A DNA stretch of 15,913 nucleotides, from the NCBI GenBank assembly GCA_051745935.1, contig JBNJEM010000099.1, positions 1 to 15,913 on the forward strand. The letters are read 5' to 3'. The notes below the pieces were generated by a model. The model was not told the origin of the DNA. It saw nothing but the letters and a program-made list of their open reading frames with translations, and made no database searches. Each line of letters begins with the position of its first letter. The stretch's first letter is position 1. Position numbers and translations under genes: made by a program. This stretch comes from JBNJEM01 sp051745935 (GTDB lineage: Bacteria; Planctomycetota; Planctomycetia; Pirellulales; Pirellulaceae). This document shows positions 12,920 through 15,913 of the stretch, piece by piece.

Positions 12920-14665
12920 TCAGCTCGTTGGATTCTTGTTTTCACGCCCCTCCGTCATTTTCTCCAATTCGTTCAGATCGTGGTCTCCCTTGGTAATCCG
13001 CAGCACTTCGTCCACCGTGGTGATGCCGTTGATCACCTTTTGCCACCCGTCTTCGCGCAACGTCACCATCCCTTTCCGCATGGCCGATTTCTTGATCAAC
13101 CACGTACTGGCGCGATCGTGCGTCAACTGCCGGATGTCATTGTCGGTCAGCAGCAACTCATAGAGTCCCACTCGTCCCGAATAGCCCAGGTGCCGGCACT
13201 CCTTGCAGCCCACCTTGCGATAAAGGGGGCGGTCTCCCAGTTTCTCCAACGGAAAATCCTTGGCCAGTTCGCCGGGGTCCGGTTCATAGGGCTCTCGACA
13301 ATGGGTACACAATCGCCGTACCAACCGCTGGGCCATGACCGCTTCCACCGTGCTCGCCACCAGAAACGGTTCGACCCCCATGTCGGACAAGCGGGCAAAG
13401 GAACTGGCGGCATCGTTGGTATGCAGGGTGCTAAACACCAAGTGCCCGGTCAGGGCGGCTTGAATCGCGTTCTCGGCGGTCTCCAAGTCGCGAATTTCCC
13501 CGACGAGCACGACGTCCGGGTCGTGGCGCAGAATACTGCGCAAGGACGCGGCGAACGTGAGCCCGATTTTGGGATGGACCTGGATCTGGTTGATCCCCTG
13601 CAACTGGTACTCCACCGGGTCTTCCGTCGTGATGATCTTGATGTCCGGCCGATTGATTTCGACCAGCGAACTGTACAGGGTGGTACTCTTACCCGAACCG
13701 GTGGGGCCCGTGACCAAAATGATTCCGTGAGGCAAACGGATCAACTCGCTGAATCTCTCGTAGGTCGCGGGGCCCATGCCGAGGCTCTGGAGTTCAAACC
13801 GCATCGCGCCCTTGTCCAGGATACGCATCACCAGGCCTTCGCCGTGGATCATGGGAATGACCGAAACACGCACGTCAATTTCCCGACCCGCCACCCGTAA
13901 CTTGATCCGGCCGTCCTGCGGCAGTCGCCGCTCGGCAATGTTCAAATGCGACATGATCTTCAAACGGCTGATAATCGCGGCCTGAAACCGGTTGATCTCC
14001 GGCGGGACCGGTTGCGGCTGCAGGATGCCGTCAATGCGGTAGCGAATAACGAGCCCCGTGGCTTGGGACTCGATATGCACGTCGCTCGCCTTCGCTTCCA
14101 CCGCCTCCAGCAGGATCTCGTTGACCAGACGCACCACCGACGCCTCCTGCGCCATCTCGGATAGCTCCGACCCATCCGTCTCAATCTCGTCCAGCAACTC
14201 CACTTCGCGGTCGTTGTACTGCTCCATCAAACCTTCGACCGTTTCGCTTCCCACCCCCAAGTGCCGCTTGATGAGCGCGGAAATCTGGTCCCGGCTCGCC
14301 AGAACCGGTACCACCGACAACCCCGTCGCCGCACTCACTTCGTCAATCGGGTAGAGATCAAACGGGTCGCTCGTTGCCACCACCAATTGCCCGTTGTCGC
14401 GGCGGATTGGAAAGAGCGACTGGCGATGGATCAACTTGTGAGGGAACCCCTCCAGCAACGATAGATCCACATCCAAATCGCGCAGATCAACGTAATCGAG
14501 CCCCACTTCTTCCCCCAGCGCCTGCAGCGCCGCCTCCTCCTTGACGTAGCCTAATGCCACCGCCTTCTCCAAGAGAGAGACGCCGTCACCATTGCCGTGA
14601 CGCAATTGATCCAATTGCGTCTCGTCCAGCAGACCGCGGCGGCTAAGTAGTTCGACAGCTTCCAT
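12920..14665 (-). CDS. gspE: GspE T2SS secretion ATPase
   Basis: 581-aa cytoplasmic hexameric ATPase that drives pseudopilus assembly. An N-terminal MshEN/T2SSE_N domain (about 1-140) is followed by the N2 domain with ASDVHIESQ and VIRYRIDG (193-213). Walker A is GPTGSGKS (320-327), Walker B is VVLVGE (385-390), and the His box region is TGHLVFSTLHTNDA (406-419). Four cysteines in two CxxC pairs (C453/C456 and C487/C490) form the zinc module typical of GspE. All key residues are intact and the length is close to family size. The ATG at 14665 follows GTGAAGG closely. It is the first gene of the operon, and a triple 11-bp direct repeat lies ~40-75 bp upstream. A 353-aa open frame on the opposite strand is a shadow. 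Confidence 0.97.
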   Translation of the reverse strand: MEAVELLSRRGLLDETQLDQLRHGNGDGVSLLEKAVALGYVKEEAALQALGEEVGLDYVDLRDLDVDLSLLEGFPHKLIHRQSLFPIRRDNGQLVVATSDPFDLYPIDEVSAATGLSVVPVLASRDQISALIKRHLGVGSETVEGLMEQYNDREVELLDEIETDGSELSEMAQEASVVRLVNEILLEAVEAKASDVHIESQATGLVIRYRIDGILQPQPVPPEINRFQAAIISRLKIMSHLNIAERRLPQDGRIKLRVAGREIDVRVSVIPMIHGEGLVMRILDKGAMRFELQSLGMGPATYERFSELIRLPHGIILVTGPTGSGKSTTLYSSLVEINRPDIKIITTEDPVEYQLQGINQIQVHPKIGLTFAASLRSILRHDPDVVLVGEIRDLETAENAIQAALTGHLVFSTLHTNDAASSFARLSDMGVEPFLVASTVEAVMAQRLVRRLCTHCREPYEPDPGELAKDFPLEKLGDRPLYRKVGCKECRHLGYSGRVGLYELLLTDNDIRQLTHDRASTWLIKKSAMRKGMVTLREDGWQKVINGITTVDEVLRITKGDHDLNELEKMTEGRENKNPTS

Positions 14666-14703
14666 TGACCTTCACTCTCAAACGATCTGTCACTCTGTCC
14701 AGT

Positions 14704-14742
14704 ATTCCCGTAACTTGATTCCCGTAACATTCCCGTAACTTG
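14704..14742 (-). repeat. Three direct copies of ATTCCCGTAAC before gspE
   Basis: ATTCCCGTAAC occurs at 14704, 14718 and 14729. The first and third copies are followed by TTG, so the pattern is 14 bp, 11 bp, 14 bp. On the minus strand these read GTTACGGGAAT and end 38 bp before the gspE start. They may be a tandem operator, or slippage or mobile-element residue. Confidence 0.75.
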
Positions 14743-14905
14743 CGCTGCCCGACGACCGAATCACCCGTCTGGTGTTTCATTCTAAACGAAGAGTGCGGCA
14801 GGGGGAGACCAATTCACCAACCCAGACGCTCGTGCCGCCAACCAAGCCTCGCCCTTCCCGCTTCCCATACGCCCTCACCGAAGGAAAACCTCTCCTGGAA
14901 CCAAG

Positions 14906-14931
14906 TGCCGCCCGGTTTGAGCCGGGCGGCA
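14906..14931 (-). repeat. REP-like perfect hairpin between the Spy-like gene and gspE
   Basis: TGCCGCCCGG (14906-14915) and CCGGGCGGCA (14922-14931) form a perfect 10-bp stem with a 6-nt loop, about 100 bp after the stop at 15031. No T tract follows on the minus strand. It may be a single REP-type element or an mRNA end stabiliser. Confidence 0.6.
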
Positions 14932-15030
14932 ACACAGACAGCTCCCTCTTTCGGCTCGTCCGTGCCCCAAGGGGGGACAAACCAGGGCGGCCCGATATCG
15001 TCCAACAGCGGATGCTCAACATGCGCTGAG

Positions 15031-15774
15031 TTAACGGGACCTTCTTTGCCGGCGAGGAGCCCCCTGCCCCCCTGGCCGCCTGCCCCGCTGATCATCGCCG
15101 GCACGACGGAATTGGCGGTTCCGACCATCATCCCCACGCGGGCCAAACTGCCGATTCGATCCTTCCTCAAACGTAAAAGGCTCTCCTCTGAGTTCCTTGA
15201 GCTTCCCCTGCTGAGCTGGGGTCAATTGCTGGATCAGCTCCGCTTGCAGCTTTTTCTCCAGCTCCTGCCGCAACTCTTGAGCTTTCTCCCGTAACTGCTC
15301 ACCTTGCTGCTCGGAAATCCCCAGTTCCTCGGCGAGCTCACCCCTCAGGATACCGCCCACGCCACGCATCGAATACTGGACCGCCAATTCCTTGAGTCGT
15401 TTCTCCTGGTGCTTCAATAAGACCTCGCCGACCTCCTTTTCCACCTTCTTCTGAGCTTGCTGCATCGCCTCTTGCATTCTCTCCCGTCGCTGTTCCCGAG
15501 GCACGTCCTGAAGCCCCTCGAACACGCTCCGCATGTCAACGCCTTCCCGCAACCCTTCCAACTGTTCGATTTGCTCGTCAGTCAGTACGAGCTCTTTGCG
15601 AACGTCTTCGCGCGCCAGAAGCCTCGCTTGCGTTCCCCCGACCCCCATGCCAAAACCGCCGCCCGGCCTGCCGCCTCGCCCACCAGCACCCGGCTGAGCT
15701 TCCACCACGCTCCCGCAGACAGCCACCACAAGGGCCGCCACGCCACACACCAAAAGTTGCTGACCTCGCTTCAT
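15031..15774 (-). CDS. Secreted Spy/CpxP-like coiled-coil protein
   Basis: 247-aa exported protein. I chose the ATG at 15774 because GGAG lies 9 nt upstream and a clean signal peptide follows (MKRGQQ, hydrophobic 8-22, cleavage after VEA at 26). The open frame extends further upstream only because the ~100-bp repeat has no stops in this sense. The mature start is Gly/Arg-rich (28-47). Two LTxxQ-type motifs (LTDEQ 64-68 and LTPAQ 184-188) lie in long, charged, amphipathic helices (about 52-195), as in Spy/CpxP periplasmic proteins. The C-terminus (205-247) is a basic Arg/Gly/Gln/Asp-rich tail with two imperfect RNRQF repeats. In enterobacteria such proteins are envelope-stress chaperones, but here that role is only inferred from the motifs. 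No metal-binding cluster is seen. Confidence 0.75.
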   Translation of the reverse strand: MKRGQQLLVCGVAALVVAVCGSVVEAQPGAGGRGGRPGGGFGMGVGGTQARLLAREDVRKELVLTDEQIEQLEGLREGVDMRSVFEGLQDVPREQRRERMQEAMQQAQKKVEKEVGEVLLKHQEKRLKELAVQYSMRGVGGILRGELAEELGISEQQGEQLREKAQELRQELEKKLQAELIQQLTPAQQGKLKELRGEPFTFEEGSNRQFGPRGDDGRNRQFRRAGDDQRGRRPGGQGAPRRQRRSR

Positions 15775-15818
15775 GAGACAGTTCTCCTGAAAAAGTAATG
15801 CTGAAAACGAACACTCTT

Positions 15819-15913
15819 TATACCGGTCGCGGATGACTTTCTCCGCCGCGAGTCCGACCAACGGGAGGACGGCTTGCGTCGGGCAGCGTTCCACCCGGAA
15901 AAATCCAACCGCC
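15819..15913 (-). repeat. ~100-bp dispersed repeat, copy 4 (cut by the window end)
   Basis: Starts TATACCGGTCGCGG and runs to the last base, aligned with copies 2 and 3 with only a few changes (for example GACTTTC for GATTTTC). Its GGTATA end, on the minus strand, is 44 bp upstream of the ATG at 15774. The missing end should be TGAAATATA. Confidence 0.92.

Larger units (their letters stand above)
14666..15030. other. Upstream region of the T2SS operon
   Basis: 365 bp without a convincing gene, between the Spy/CpxP-like gene and gspE. It holds the 11-bp direct repeats (14704-14742), a REP-like hairpin (14906-14931), and a small CCCCAAGGGG palindrome near 14965. The operon promoter is expected here, but I cannot fix the -35/-10 boxes with confidence. 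Confidence 0.6.

Noticed and set aside
12839..13900. 353-aa open frame on the plus strand
   Set aside because: It lies mostly opposite gspE, whose motifs are all intact. Its protein is His/Gln/Arg-rich with no recognisable domain, typical of an antisense shadow.
14777..15022. 81-aa open frame on the minus strand between the Spy-like gene and gspE
   Set aside because: It covers the REP-like hairpin, lacks a convincing ribosome site and has no protein-like features. I treat the region as non-coding.
15031..15894. Longer version of the Spy-like protein starting inside the ~100-bp repeat
   Set aside because: The extra N-terminus is repeat translation, and the ATG at 15774 has a good Shine-Dalgarno and an immediate signal peptide.

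Overview
The window looks like a chromosomal segment of a Gram-negative bacterium with moderately high GC. A planctomycete is the best guess. The reasons are a type II secretion (T2SS) operon with a PilM-type GspL and strongly elaborated pseudopilins, a Tat-exported aldo/keto reductase-like protein, a Gly-rich secreted Spy/CpxP-like coiled-coil protein, and abundant small intergenic repeats. This assignment is an inference; there is no rRNA or other marker gene here. Every gene I can support lies on the minus strand, so the transcription order runs from high to low coordinates.

Layout in transcription order. (1) 15774-15031: a secreted Spy/CpxP-like coiled-coil protein, with one copy of a ~100-bp repeat just upstream. 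(2) 15030-14666: non-coding, with a REP-like hairpin and a triple 11-bp direct repeat next to the start of gspE. (3) 14665-2692: a T2SS operon in the order gspE, F, G, H, I, J, K, L, then a last gene that joins a GspM/PilO-like part, a cadherin/Ig-like domain and a GspC/PilP-like part. GspE is the ATPase, GspF the platform protein, GspG the major pseudopilin, GspH-K the minor pseudopilins or tip, and GspL plus the fusion protein the inner-membrane scaffold. No secretin (gspD), prepilin peptidase (gspO) or separate gspC is in the window, so these must lie elsewhere if the system works. (4) 2564-1353: a Tat-exported AKR-fold protein that lacks the usual catalytic tetrad residues. (5) 1352-737: non-coding, with an inverted copy of the ~100-bp repeat. 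(6) 736-173: an exported tetraheme c-type cytochrome. (7) 172-1: no gene seen.

The most unusual parts are within and between the T2SS genes. A ~100-bp repeat occurs four times in the window. Two nearly identical copies in tandem are read through by gspL and supply its last ~72 residues, and an older, decayed copy seems to form the codons just before them. The last operon gene appears to fuse two inner-membrane linker modules around an Ig-like spacer. Variable heptanucleotide arrays lie in the gaps on both sides of gspK. The gaps around gspG, the gene for the most abundant pseudopilin, carry a REPIN-like double hairpin on one side and a GC-rich hairpin on the other, as expected if mRNA segments are stabilised differently.
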